Positions 17,928 to 25,831 are shown, counted from the stretch's first letter. The stretch: DNA of 35,873 nt from Methanobacteriota archaeon (GCA_002730095.1 PBZE01000022.1:1-35873), one strand, 5' to 3'. The notes: generated by a model not told the origin, from the letters alone. Numbers and translations: made by a program.

Positions 17928-18031
17928 AAGGCTGAGTCTAATTGGCCCGAATTGGGGAATCCCGGTGCAGAGTGTTTTAGCTCTGAAACATGGATGATAT
18001 CGCATCGTGCGGTTTGGGGAAGACTCAGCAC
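17918..18031 (-). CDS. Possible 37-residue small ORF in the RPA leader
   Basis: On the minus strand a GTG at 18031 follows GAGGTGA at close spacing, opens a 37-codon frame and ends with TAG at 17918-17920, overlapping the RPA ribosome site. That arrangement is what a translationally coupled upstream gene would have. The predicted peptide (starting LSLPQTARCDIIHV after the initiator) has no motif I recognise, no membrane segment and no clear fold. An ATG four bases before the GTG would instead give a three-residue peptide. It may be a leader peptide, a real small protein or chance. Confidence 0.22.
   Translation of the reverse strand: MLSLPQTARCDIIHVSELKHSAPGFPNSGQLDSAFLF
17931..18029. repeat. 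Perfect 9-bp inverted repeat bracketing a 99-nt element in the RPA leader
   Basis: GCTGAGTCT at 17931-17939 and AGACTCAGC at 18021-18029 are perfect inverted copies. Between them lie further short self-complementary stretches: GGGAATCCC at about 17955-17963, CAGAG...CTCTG at 17968-17985, and ATCGCA-TCG-TGCGGT near 17999-18013. Together they could fold into a closed multi-branch RNA of about 99 nt on either strand. On the minus strand it would end 24 nt before the RPA ATG. It may be a regulatory leader, a small RNA or coincidence. Confidence 0.35.
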
Positions 18032-18137
18032 TTCATCACCTCAGGTTAAGGTCGTTTACATCGGCGGTAAATGAAGGTGTCCATTGTAAGCGTGCTATGA
18101 CCAACGCCATTATCAGGAATCGCCCCCTCACTACCTC

Positions 18138-18689
18138 GTGGTGGTTGGCGAATATTGCAGATTCGGGATTTTGACAGCATCTGACAGAGCGAGTTCTGGA
18201 GAATACAAGGACCTCAGTGGACCTTCAATAGAAGATTTTCTTCGGGAAACACTTACCTCTCCATGGGGAGTTGAGAGGATGGTCGTTCCAGATGAGAAAG
18301 ATACGATTTCGTCATCAATTATCGAACTTGCAGATGAAAGGGGTTGCTCGGTTGTAGTGACCACAGGAGGAACTGGACCATCACCTCGGGACGTTACTCC
18401 TGAGGCAACTGAGGAAGTTTGTGAGAAGATACTGCCGGGATTCGGAGAGAAGATGAGGGCGGTATCACTTAACTATGTGCCAACCGCAATCCTGTCAAGG
18501 CAGATAGCAGGAGTTAGAGGAAATTGTCTAATCATCAATTTACCAGGATCTCCAAGGTCAATTAGGCAGATTCTAGATGAGGTGTTTTCAGCAGTCCCCT
18601 ACTGTGTTGACTTGATAGGTGGCCCTTACATTACTACCGATCCTGAAGTCGTCGAATCTTTCCGTCCTTTGCATGCAAGACGCGAATGA
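18138..18689 (+). CDS. moaB: Molybdopterin adenylyltransferase (MoaB/MogA family)
   Basis: The enzyme adenylates molybdopterin before metal insertion in molybdenum- or tungsten-cofactor synthesis. The 183-residue protein has the family opening GILTASDRASSGEYKDLSGP, the central nucleotide-binding TTGGTGPSPRDVTPEAT (about 75-91), and the late NLPGSPRSIRQILDEV. It starts at GTG 18138 with no ribosome site, but an AT-rich CATTAT lies about 26 nt upstream, so a leaderless message is plausible. Its stop overlaps the RNase PH start by four bases (ATGA). No other cofactor gene is in the window. Confidence 0.9.
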   Translation: MVVGEYCRFGILTASDRASSGEYKDLSGPSIEDFLRETLTSPWGVERMVVPDEKDTISSSIIELADERGCSVVVTTGGTGPSPRDVTPEATEEVCEKILPGFGEKMRAVSLNYVPTAILSRQIAGVRGNCLIINLPGSPRSIRQILDEVFSAVPYCVDLIGGPYITTDPEVVESFRPLHARRE

Positions 18690-19543
18690 TTGAACATGTA
18701 GTGTCCACTCGGGACGTCATGGCGAAGATGAAGTCTGGCGAGATTAGTACGGATAGGAAGAAGGATGAATTACGTGATGTAGACGTAACATTGGATTTCA
18801 CCCCTAATGCACTTTCATCGCTTTTGTACAAGCAAGGGGACACGACTGTACTGGTGTGTGTAACCAAAGCGCCTTCGCTTCCGAGATGGTTCCCAAAAAA
18901 TTCGGACAGGGGCTGGGTCCATGCGGAGTATTCCCTCCTCCCCGGTTCGACCGATACTAGATTCAGGAGAGAGAGGAATGGTGCGAAGGGCCGGACCATG
19001 GAAATAGAGAGGCTAGTAGCGAGATCTCTCAGAGGCGCTGTTGATCTGGAGGCACTGGGCCCATTAGCACTGACCGTGGACTGCGATATCCTAAATGCCG
19101 ATGGGGGAACTAGGTGTGCGTCCATTACTGCTGCATGCATTGCCCTCAGACTAGCTATCAGGAGATTGATAGATTCAGGAGACTGCCTCCCCAAGGAATT
19201 GAGGCCTACTAGGGAGGATATATCCAATGGATGGACCGCTCCTGAGCTCACGAACGAGGAGAAGCAAGCGCACGAGCTGCGCGTTATGGCGAATGACGTC
19301 TCGGCGATTAGCGTGGGCCTGATCGATGGGGAGGTCTTCCTAGATCTGGACTACGTCCTAGATAGTAATGCTGACGTTGACATGAATGTGGTTGGAACGA
19401 GCGATGGGATGTTCGTGGAAGTGCAGGGCACAGGAGAGGAGGCCACATACTCACGAAAGCAGTTTGACGCCCTGATGGACATGGCCGAGATAGGCTTGAA
19501 GAAGCTTCAAGAAATTCAGTCTGAAGCCCTGCGAGAGATCTAA
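18686..19543 (+). CDS. rph: Bacterial-type RNase PH
   Basis: RNase PH is a phosphate-dependent 3'-5' exoribonuclease that trims tRNA 3' ends. The protein matches the bacterial enzyme along its length: RKKDELRDVDVTLDF at the start, GWVHAEYSLLPGST, GRTMEIERLVARSLRGAVDL, VDCDILNADGGTRCASITAA and, near the end, DLDYVLDSNADVDMNVVGTS with FVEVQGTGEEATYS. Archaea usually have the exosome proteins Rrp41/Rrp42 instead. It is 285 residues against about 240-260 in bacteria. The excess is an extension of about 20 residues at the start and a charged insertion of about 25 residues before AISVGLIDGE. It overlaps moaB and converges on a tRNA-Phe gene 22 nt away, an apt neighbour for a tRNA-processing enzyme. 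Confidence 0.92.
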   Translation: MIEHVVSTRDVMAKMKSGEISTDRKKDELRDVDVTLDFTPNALSSLLYKQGDTTVLVCVTKAPSLPRWFPKNSDRGWVHAEYSLLPGSTDTRFRRERNGAKGRTMEIERLVARSLRGAVDLEALGPLALTVDCDILNADGGTRCASITAACIALRLAIRRLIDSGDCLPKELRPTREDISNGWTAPELTNEEKQAHELRVMANDVSAISVGLIDGEVFLDLDYVLDSNADVDMNVVGTSDGMFVEVQGTGEEATYSRKQFDALMDMAEIGLKKLQEIQSEALREI

Positions 19544-19565
19544 TCTGAAGATTGGGGCGTTATTT

Positions 19566-19641
19566 TGGTGGGACTGGCCGGACTTGAACCAGCGGCCTCC
19601 GCATCTTCAGTGCGGCGCTCTCCCAGCTGAGCTACAGTCCC
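19566..19641 (-). tRNA. tRNA-Phe (GAA), CCA encoded
   Basis: On the minus strand 76 nt fold as a full cloverleaf. The acceptor stem is GGGACTG/CAGTCCC, the D stem GCTC/GAGC, and the anticodon stem CCGCA/TGCGG with loop CTGAAGA (anticodon GAA at 19606-19608). The T arm is GCTGG-TTCAAGT-CCGGC with one G-U pair. The discriminator is A and the CCA end is encoded at 19566-19568. No intron. Confidence 0.97.
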
Positions 19642-19757
19642 GTAGCAACCTCGCCACTATGGTCATGACTTCAAATGTTCCTGATGGAAAATTTCTCAAA
19701 TTCTGATGCATTGTAGATTAAACAACAGCTCAAAAGTAAGAATTTGGCGTTCGAATC

Positions 19758-21308
19758 ATGACTACTGCAGTTGTTTGGTTTCGTAAGTGCCTGAGGATAC
19801 ATGACAATGCGGTATTGAGCTGGGCCTGCGAATCTGATGAGGTCGATAGTGTGCTTCCGGTCTTCATCATGAATGAAGAAATAGGAGCAGAGGGCGACAA
19901 TAAGTTTGGATTCAACAGAACTAGATTCCTAGTTGAATCACTCCGAGATCTTAGCGACAGCCTTGAACGGGAGCTCGGACTCAAACTCATGATCCTAAAA
20001 GGGGCCTATCTGGAGACGATAGATACGCTAATAGATAGCCTGGAAGATGATGCATTCCTCGCTTACGAATACTGCTCGGAACCAGAGATCTTGTTGCTAT
20101 CGGTGGAGATAAACGACTTGGGATCATCAGGTCGGACGGCATTTCGATCAAGGGCCTTCCCTGCTAGTCATACTTTGCTTGATATCGAGAAGACAGTACG
20201 CTCTCCGACCTATTCGAATCCCAAGTCGATGAAGGATATGGAGAGGATTTTTCGAAATCAGTTTGGCACGAATGAAATTGGATTCTATGATATCAAAGAC
20301 CCCCTTCCCGTTCCAGAAATTGGTAAACCAATGGCGGAATTGAAATCTCTGCATAATGAAATTGAGATTTCATATTTGGAGGATTACTTGCTTAGTCAAT
20401 ATCCCGAAAGAATGGGGAAGGATCAATACTTTCACGGAGGAGAGGGAGAGGCTTTGGAAAGGCTGGCGAGAAAGGTCACAGCGAGACCTGCTTACGTTAA
20501 CAACTTCAGGAAGCCGAAGACTTACTCCACCAATTTGCAAGAAGACCCTCGGGAGCCAAGCACGACTGGGCTTTCGCCTTACCTAAGTACGGGATGTCTA
20601 TCGATCAGGAAGATTTGGAAGGAATGTGAGAAGTCATATCTCTCGGGCGAACACAGCCAGCCACCCGAGTCATTGCACGGGCAGATGATGTTCAGAGAGA
20701 TGTTCTACCTACTATCAAGGTCAGTAATTAACTGGGACAAGAGTACAGGAAATGAGAATTGCAAGGAGATCAACTGGGATGACTTCGATCGTTCAAAGAT
20801 GGAGTCTTGGGAGTCAGGGATGACTGGTTACCCATTCATAGATGCAATGATGAGGCAGCTTGATGAAACAGGCTGGATGCATCACCTTGGGCGGCATGCA
20901 GTTTCCTGCTTCCTAACCAGAGGGCAGCTGTGGCAGAGCTGGACAAGAGGCAGAGATGTGTTTGAGAGAAAGCTGGTAGATAGTGATTGGGCGATAAATA
21001 ATGGCAACTGGCTCTGGCTAGCTGGAGTGGCTCCATTTTCGATGCCATACTACAGAGTGTACAATCCATGTCCTGACTCAAAGTCTAGCCTGAATGTTGA
21101 GACCGAGCTTGCGGAGTTCGTCAGACATTGGGTTCCAGAGCTGAAGGACTTTCCATCAAGGTACATCTTTGAGCCCCATCTGGCTCCTTTGCCAATACAG
21201 ATATCATCTGGTTGCGTGATTGGAAAGGACTACCCCTTGCCAATTGTTGACAGGAAAGATAGTAGGAAGAAAAACCTTGCAAGATTCAAAATTAGTCTTC
21301 AAAACTAG
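19758..21308 (+). CDS. Photolyase/cryptochrome of the animal (6-4) photolyase type
   Basis: The 516-residue protein has an N-terminal antenna-binding Rossmann domain (VVWFRKCLRIHDNAVL, about 5-20) and a helical FAD domain. The FAD-side region is unlike CPD photolyases and like eukaryotic (6-4) photolyases and animal cryptochromes: GYPFIDAMMRQLDETGW, then HHLGRHAVSCFLTRGQLWQS, with His at 375, 376 and 380, then DSDWAINNGNWLWLAG, PYYRVYNPC and CVIGKDYPLPIVD. His 376 and 380, four apart, correspond to the pair used by (6-4) enzymes to repair UV photoproducts. ATG 19758 is the first good start; no ribosome site is visible. It is followed by a second photolyase with its own promoter. A pure light-sensing role cannot be excluded. 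Confidence 0.88.
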   Translation: MTTAVVWFRKCLRIHDNAVLSWACESDEVDSVLPVFIMNEEIGAEGDNKFGFNRTRFLVESLRDLSDSLERELGLKLMILKGAYLETIDTLIDSLEDDAFLAYEYCSEPEILLLSVEINDLGSSGRTAFRSRAFPASHTLLDIEKTVRSPTYSNPKSMKDMERIFRNQFGTNEIGFYDIKDPLPVPEIGKPMAELKSLHNEIEISYLEDYLLSQYPERMGKDQYFHGGEGEALERLARKVTARPAYVNNFRKPKTYSTNLQEDPREPSTTGLSPYLSTGCLSIRKIWKECEKSYLSGEHSQPPESLHGQMMFREMFYLLSRSVINWDKSTGNENCKEINWDDFDRSKMESWESGMTGYPFIDAMMRQLDETGWMHHLGRHAVSCFLTRGQLWQSWTRGRDVFERKLVDSDWAINNGNWLWLAGVAPFSMPYYRVYNPCPDSKSSLNVETELAEFVRHWVPELKDFPSRYIFEPHLAPLPIQISSGCVIGKDYPLPIVDRKDSRKKNLARFKISLQN

Positions 21309-21341
21309 ATTTGCATCAAAACAAATGACTGGAAACTGAGG

Positions 21342-21350
21342 TTTATACTA
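21342..21350 (+). promoter_or_regulatory. TATA box of the second photolyase gene
   Basis: TTTATACTA is centred about 26 nt before the ATG at 21371, the standard archaeal distance between TATA box and start site for a leaderless transcript. No ribosome site precedes the ATG. The gene can thus be transcribed independently of the photolyase gene ending at 21308. Confidence 0.6.
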
Positions 21351-21370
21351 CGGTCATTGATTCTTGGTAC

Positions 21371-22903
21371 ATGCCCGTAGACGTGGTCTGGTTCAAGAAG
21401 GACCTGCGTGCTAGAGACCATGCTCCCCTGGTTAGCGCCTCGCTATCGGGGAGTCCAGTAATTTGCTTGTTTATGCTAGAACCAGGAAGACTGGAGCTCG
21501 ATGACACTGATCCGATCCATATCCAATGGGAGTTAGACTGTGCTGTTGAACTCTCAGCCACCCTCAGAGACTCGGGAGCAGATCTTCACTTCGCGGTTGG
21601 AGACGCTGTGAGTATCTTGGAAGAACTAAATCAGTCATATGGGATAGAGAGATTGCTATCTCATGAGGAAACCGGCAACTCATGGTCCTTCGAAAGAGAC
21701 AGGCGAGTACTAAAGTGGAGCATCGACAAAGGCATAGAATGGCTTGAGTGGCCTCACAACGGAGTAGTTCGCAGACTGAAGAGCAGGGACGACTGGAAGA
21801 GACATAGGGACAAGAGGATGAGGGAGGCACTTAGTGACCCTCCGTTCTTCGCCAATAGCATACCATTTAACGGCCCTATCCCAAGCTTGGATGAATTAGG
21901 ATTCCATCCCCGGGATCTGTTAATGAGGCCCGAACCGGGCGAGTCTGCAGCAATTCGGAAGCTACGCTCATTTCTCAATCAAAGGGGCAGAGAGTACAGA
22001 TGGGCCATCTCCAGCCCTACCCTATCCGTAGATCATGGATCTGGACTCTCTCCCTATTTCTCCTCTGGGTCTCTGTCAATGAAGAGAGCAGTACAAGAAA
22101 CATCGTCCAGAATTGAATGGATACGTGAGAACAGATCAATGGTAAATGCACCGGGGGACTGGATCAAGAGCCTCTCCTCATTCAAGAAGAGGCTGGCATG
22201 GAGATGTCACTTCATCCAGAAAATGGAGATGGAGCCAAATCTTGACATGGTCGCCCAGAATCCGGCGATAGACAGGAATCTGGAGAGAGAGCTGGACAAC
22301 AATCGATTCGATAGATGGAGGATGGGCAATACCGGATGGCCGTTTCTTGATGCTTGTATGCGGCAATTAAGATCGACAGGATGGATAAATTTCAGGATGA
22401 GGGCCATGATTATGTCCGCGGCTTCATACAATCTCTGGCTACCCTGGAAAGATACCGGGACCTACCTTGCAAGGCAGTTCCTTGACTACGAGCCCGGGAT
22501 TCACTGGTCACAAATTGGAATGCAGTCTGGCACAACGGGGATTAACACCATCAGGGCCTATTCTATGACGAAGCAAGGAAGGGACCAAGACCCAGAGGGC
22601 GAATATATCAGGAAATGGGTCCCAGAACTCTCCATGGTACCAACCAAATTCATTCATGAGCCGTGGAAGATGCCTGAGGCCCTCCAAAGAGAGCTTTCGT
22701 GCATAATAGGGAAGTCGTACCCATACCCCATACTCGATGAGCTTGAGAGCAGAAAGTCTGGAGTCAGTAGGAGCTATGCGGCCAGGAGGGGAGAGGAAGC
22801 TAGGGCGATTAGCAAGAGGGTGTTACAGCTTCACGGCAGTCGGAGTAAACCTAGGAGAAGGGGCAGAGGAGATTCCAATGGAGTCCAAAAGAAGCTTTTC
22901 TAG
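21371..22903 (+). CDS. Divergent photolyase/cryptochrome-family flavoprotein with basic C-terminal tail
   Basis: The 510-residue protein has the antenna domain (VVWFKKDLRARDHAPLV, 5-21) and the FAD-binding helical domain with GNTGWPFLDACMRQLRSTGW. The active-site region differs from classical CPD photolyases: NFRMRAMIMSAASYNLW replaces the usual HNRLRM stretch, and DYEPGIHWSQIGMQSGTTG replaces the usual stretch rich in Asn and Trp that lines the flavin. This pattern marks a separate bacterial/archaeal subfamily whose activity I cannot name. The last 40 residues are rich in Arg and Lys (SRSKPRRRGRG) and the protein ends QKKLF, like the start of a PCNA-binding motif. It overlaps the convergent AP endonuclease gene by four bases at their stops. 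Confidence 0.82.
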   Translation: MPVDVVWFKKDLRARDHAPLVSASLSGSPVICLFMLEPGRLELDDTDPIHIQWELDCAVELSATLRDSGADLHFAVGDAVSILEELNQSYGIERLLSHEETGNSWSFERDRRVLKWSIDKGIEWLEWPHNGVVRRLKSRDDWKRHRDKRMREALSDPPFFANSIPFNGPIPSLDELGFHPRDLLMRPEPGESAAIRKLRSFLNQRGREYRWAISSPTLSVDHGSGLSPYFSSGSLSMKRAVQETSSRIEWIRENRSMVNAPGDWIKSLSSFKKRLAWRCHFIQKMEMEPNLDMVAQNPAIDRNLERELDNNRFDRWRMGNTGWPFLDACMRQLRSTGWINFRMRAMIMSAASYNLWLPWKDTGTYLARQFLDYEPGIHWSQIGMQSGTTGINTIRAYSMTKQGRDQDPEGEYIRKWVPELSMVPTKFIHEPWKMPEALQRELSCIIGKSYPYPILDELESRKSGVSRSYAARRGEEARAISKRVLQLHGSRSKPRRRGRGDSNGVQKKLF

Positions 22904-23994
22904 AATAGATCGTCATCATCTTCTGGTGTATCGAATGACATCATCTTGGAAGACGCCTTAGGCGCAGCAGCTGATGGCTTGGGATCCTCCTCCATCTTAT
23001 TCCTTGCTTCAGCAGCCTCTTGCTCAAGCTGCTCTAGCTCCTCGGGAGTGAGTCCGCTCTCCCTAGCAAGCTTGACTCTTCTTTCGTCTCGAGCCCTAAT
23101 CTCCATCAGCCTTTGTCTGGCCTTGTCGTAGTGCTGCATCATGTACATCGCATCATGCTCTAGAAGAGGGGAGTCTGAAATGATGGTAATATCCATCCAG
23201 TCACCCTCCTCAGCTAGGAATTCGGCAAATGGCTCGAACTTCAAATCGGACTTCTTGATTTGGGTATAGTGCAGGGCATTGCCCATCCTGTGTTCTATTC
23301 CAGCGAAGTGGCAGTAGAACTTGCTACCCCCATATGTCTCCCTAACCATGTCAAAGAGCTCGGCGTAATCCTCACTTGTTCTCATAGATCCATGACCCCT
23401 AGCATGTATGTGGCCAATATTGAGTACGGGAACGGTACCTTCCACGTGATTACAAACCTCTAGGACCTCTTCTACAGTACCCCAAAGCTCCTGCCTACCA
23501 GATGTCTCTATTCCCACCAGAGAGGGCTCTTGCTCGGATATCCATGGGAAAGCTGTGTATGCGTCCTCGTCCTGTTCCCCCCAGATACTCCTGACTCTGT
23601 CCACTATGCCCGAGAATATGTTGGCGACCTGCTCATTTGCCTTGGACCCTGGGTCATATTCGCCATATGGACCGACGTGATACACGAGATGCCTTGCGTT
23701 GATGATCTTCCCAGCCTGCATTGACGCCTCCATCTTGGCCAATGACCTGTTCCTTTCCCTTCGATTGCCCAGAAGCTCGGCGTAGTATGGCCCATGGAGA
23801 TTCATCTCTATGCCAGAATCCCATGACAGGATGCCCGCCTGCCAATACTGGTCGAAGTGCTTGGGCTGGACTGGTCTGACTGTTTGTATCTCCATGGCCT
23901 CCAAGCCCAATGCAGTGATGTCATCCATGCCCTCTACAATAGTACGTCCTTTGCAGGAGAGGGGGACGCCTGCCGGACCTAGTTTGAGTGGCAT
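22900..23994 (-). CDS. nfo: Endonuclease IV-like AP endonuclease (TIM barrel) with charged tail
   Basis: Enzymes of this family cut DNA at abasic sites in base-excision repair using a metal cluster. The 364-residue protein shows the TIM-barrel pattern: GMDDITALGLEAMEIQ, MNLHGPYYAELLG, HLVYHVGPYGEY, then VGIETSGRQELWGTVEEVLE with a metal-binding Glu, LNIGHIHARGHGS with His residues, and FYCHFAGIEH. I start at ATG 23994 because GCGAGGTAAC precedes it; a longer frame from 24036 has no such site. The last 70 residues are a helical, Glu/Ala-rich stretch and a very acidic end (PEDDDDLF). The neighbouring photolyases support a repair role. A sugar-isomerase-like function for this fold is the alternative. 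Confidence 0.78.
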   Translation of the reverse strand: MPLKLGPAGVPLSCKGRTIVEGMDDITALGLEAMEIQTVRPVQPKHFDQYWQAGILSWDSGIEMNLHGPYYAELLGNRRERNRSLAKMEASMQAGKIINARHLVYHVGPYGEYDPGSKANEQVANIFSGIVDRVRSIWGEQDEDAYTAFPWISEQEPSLVGIETSGRQELWGTVEEVLEVCNHVEGTVPVLNIGHIHARGHGSMRTSEDYAELFDMVRETYGGSKFYCHFAGIEHRMGNALHYTQIKKSDLKFEPFAEFLAEEGDWMDITIISDSPLLEHDAMYMMQHYDKARQRLMEIRARDERRVKLARESGLTPEELEQLEQEAAEARNKMEEDPKPSAAAPKASSKMMSFDTPEDDDDLF

Positions 23995-24080
23995 GCTTGT
24001 TACCTCGCGGGACCGACCGAAAGGACGCCCCTTCAAAAGGGGTTTCTGATAAAAGTACGAATTGTGCCCTCAGAGTCGAT

Positions 24081-24731
24081 TTACTGCCAAGAGGCAGCTT
24101 CTCTAATGCCGCCAATTCCAGTTCCTGAATATGGCAGTGATTTGAGGAAACCAGCAAGCCATACTAGGCCATCCCGATGAGATCGGATATCGACATCGAA
24201 GCCGCCCATGGCATGTGATACAGATGCTGCCCTCCCCTCTTCTGTGATGCCACAAACAATCGGGACCATTGTTTTCTCCCTAACCTCGGAGAGAAAATTC
24301 TCTTTATCCATCCGCTCAAGAGCGGTCACAAATTCAATTGCTTCATTGGTGAAGAAAAGAACGTGAATCTGTCTCATCTTTCCAATCACCAAGCCCCATG
24401 TCTTTGGCATCAGTTCCGGGGGGTCTACCATGTCAACCAACATAACATTCCTGCAGCCCTCGAGCTCGGCGAATGTCATCGAGGCGGACCATGCCATTGC
24501 AGGACTTTGTCCTAGATTGACCAAAGATGAGTCGTTGACCATCCAGTGTGCCGTTTCCATTAGTTCCTTCCAATCGATGACACCATGGTCGAATGACTCG
24601 AATGACTCACCGGGGGACGACGTCACGATAGTACTAGGTACATCCATTGCAATGGCTATGGAAGCGAGCGTGCTAGCAAGATCGCTTTCATTGGGCTCCC
24701 CGAGTGAGATCAACCGAGGAGGGGACTTCAT
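24081..24731 (-). CDS. Small PfkB/ribokinase-like protein, active-site motif missing
   Basis: A 216-residue protein that I place only tentatively. The run NVMLVDMVDPPELMPKTWGL, then HVLFFTNEAIEFVTALERM, then MVPIVCGITEEGRAASVS follows the order of the C-terminal half of PfkB sugar kinases (strand with N/D, 'NEEE' helix, 'vtlGeeGa' strand-turn). Where the family has DxxGAGD, with the catalytic Asp, this has DIRSHRDGLVWLAGFL. The glycine-rich N-terminal motif is also absent, and it is about 80 residues short of the family. If related, it is probably not a working kinase. The start ATG 24731 has a weak AGGT upstream. It sits in one transcription unit between pelA (30 nt away) and nfo. Confidence 0.45.
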   Translation of the reverse strand: MKSPPRLISLGEPNESDLASTLASIAIAMDVPSTIVTSSPGESFESFDHGVIDWKELMETAHWMVNDSSLVNLGQSPAMAWSASMTFAELEGCRNVMLVDMVDPPELMPKTWGLVIGKMRQIHVLFFTNEAIEFVTALERMDKENFLSEVREKTMVPIVCGITEEGRAASVSHAMGGFDVDIRSHRDGLVWLAGFLKSLPYSGTGIGGIREAASWQ

Positions 24732-24761
24732 GTGCGAACCTGAGGAGTGCCGGTCATAGGA

Positions 24762-25823
24762 TTAGTGGTCCAGCTTCCACCTTAGTAATGCAATAGCCCC
24801 ACCTAGGCCAAGCAGTTGCTGTCCAGCATCATGGTCGACTGAAGCTTGAATTACCTCTCCCCTAGATGATTTGATTTCCTTACATATCTTCTCCCATCTT
24901 CCTTTCGAGGTATCGTCCCCCTCCCTTATCATCGAGGCATCGATAATCAGTGACTCGACTGCCCCTTGTGAGGCCGCATCGGATATCAGAGATATTCCGT
25001 AAGTCACTGCGCCGTCTACTGAGACCCTCCTCAGTGCCTCTTCTATAGCTCTGATTTCCTTAACCAGTACGTGTTCACCTAGGACCGCGTCTGCGGCCCC
25101 CTCTGAGAGAACCTCGTTGGCTGCGGACCTTCCACCTATTGAGGTCGGGGCGTTCGTTATCGTATTCTTCGACCCAGAGTCTCTGAGGCTCTTCTCGAAC
25201 TTCTCTCTTGCCATCCCAGGACCGCATATTACCAGTGGCATCTCGTCATTGAAAACCATACCAACTTCCTTTGCCACATCCTGAAAGAATGCATTTCTGA
25301 CCGAGGATGGATCGTTAACCCTCTTGCCCCCTCCTCTCATGGAGAATTGGGAGACGTCCCTTATCCCCCTTGATGTGACCTCGAATACCAGAATCTCATC
25401 TGACTCAACGACTATGAGTCCGGCTTTGGCCTTGACTCCAGATGATATTGCCTCGGTGATAAGGTCCAGATCCGATCTTTCCAAACCCCCCTCACGGGAT
25501 ATCTCTACTTCGTCCCCCGGGGATACGATGTGAGTATGATGACTGCCGACATCTATCTTCGCCTCCTTGATGACCCCATGAACCCTCAGATTATCCGTAA
25601 ATGACTGAAATGCAGTCTCATGAGCATCTAGAACTATCCACATTGGCTTTCTCTCGGCGCTCTTTGCTCTGCCGTCCTCCTTGGTACCCGTGGTGGAGTC
25701 CCTCCTATGCGAGAGCATGCCCACCGAGGAGCCCTTTCTACAAATCTTGGAAAGCACCCAGAGATCGTCTTCATCCTCTACTCGAAGACGAACTCCCTCA
25801 TCGAGGCGCTTTACTCTGCGCAT
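24762..25823 (-). CDS. pelA: Pelota (aPelota/Dom34), ribosome rescue factor
   Basis: Pelota recognises ribosomes stalled at the end of, or within, messages and with ABCE1 splits them. The 353-residue protein has the three family domains: an Sm-like N-terminal domain (about 1-125, with DLWVLSKI and HGVIKEAKIDVGSHHTH), an eRF1 domain-2-like middle (about 128-250, with AGLIVVESDEILVFEV and LVICGPGMAREKF) and an eRF1 domain-3-like end (about 260-353, with AVTYGISLISDAASQGAVESL). It lacks the GGQ motif of true release factors, as expected. ATG 25823 follows AGGTGGG, 8 nt after the fhs stop. Confidence 0.93.
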   Translation of the reverse strand: MRRVKRLDEGVRLRVEDEDDLWVLSKICRKGSSVGMLSHRRDSTTGTKEDGRAKSAERKPMWIVLDAHETAFQSFTDNLRVHGVIKEAKIDVGSHHTHIVSPGDEVEISREGGLERSDLDLITEAISSGVKAKAGLIVVESDEILVFEVTSRGIRDVSQFSMRGGGKRVNDPSSVRNAFFQDVAKEVGMVFNDEMPLVICGPGMAREKFEKSLRDSGSKNTITNAPTSIGGRSAANEVLSEGAADAVLGEHVLVKEIRAIEEALRRVSVDGAVTYGISLISDAASQGAVESLIIDASMIREGDDTSKGRWEKICKEIKSSRGEVIQASVDHDAGQQLLGLGGAIALLRWKLDH

Positions 25824-25831
25824 ATTCCCAC

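Noticed and set aside
17931-18029. Known RNA families for the RPA leader element (tRNA, SRP RNA, RNase P, C/D or H/ACA guide)
   Set aside because: Too short or lacking the necessary boxes; I found no C/D pair or ACA at the proper place, so I leave it unnamed.
18634-19251. Minus-strand 205-codon ORF
   Set aside because: It is opposite the highly conserved RNase PH core and is a shadow.
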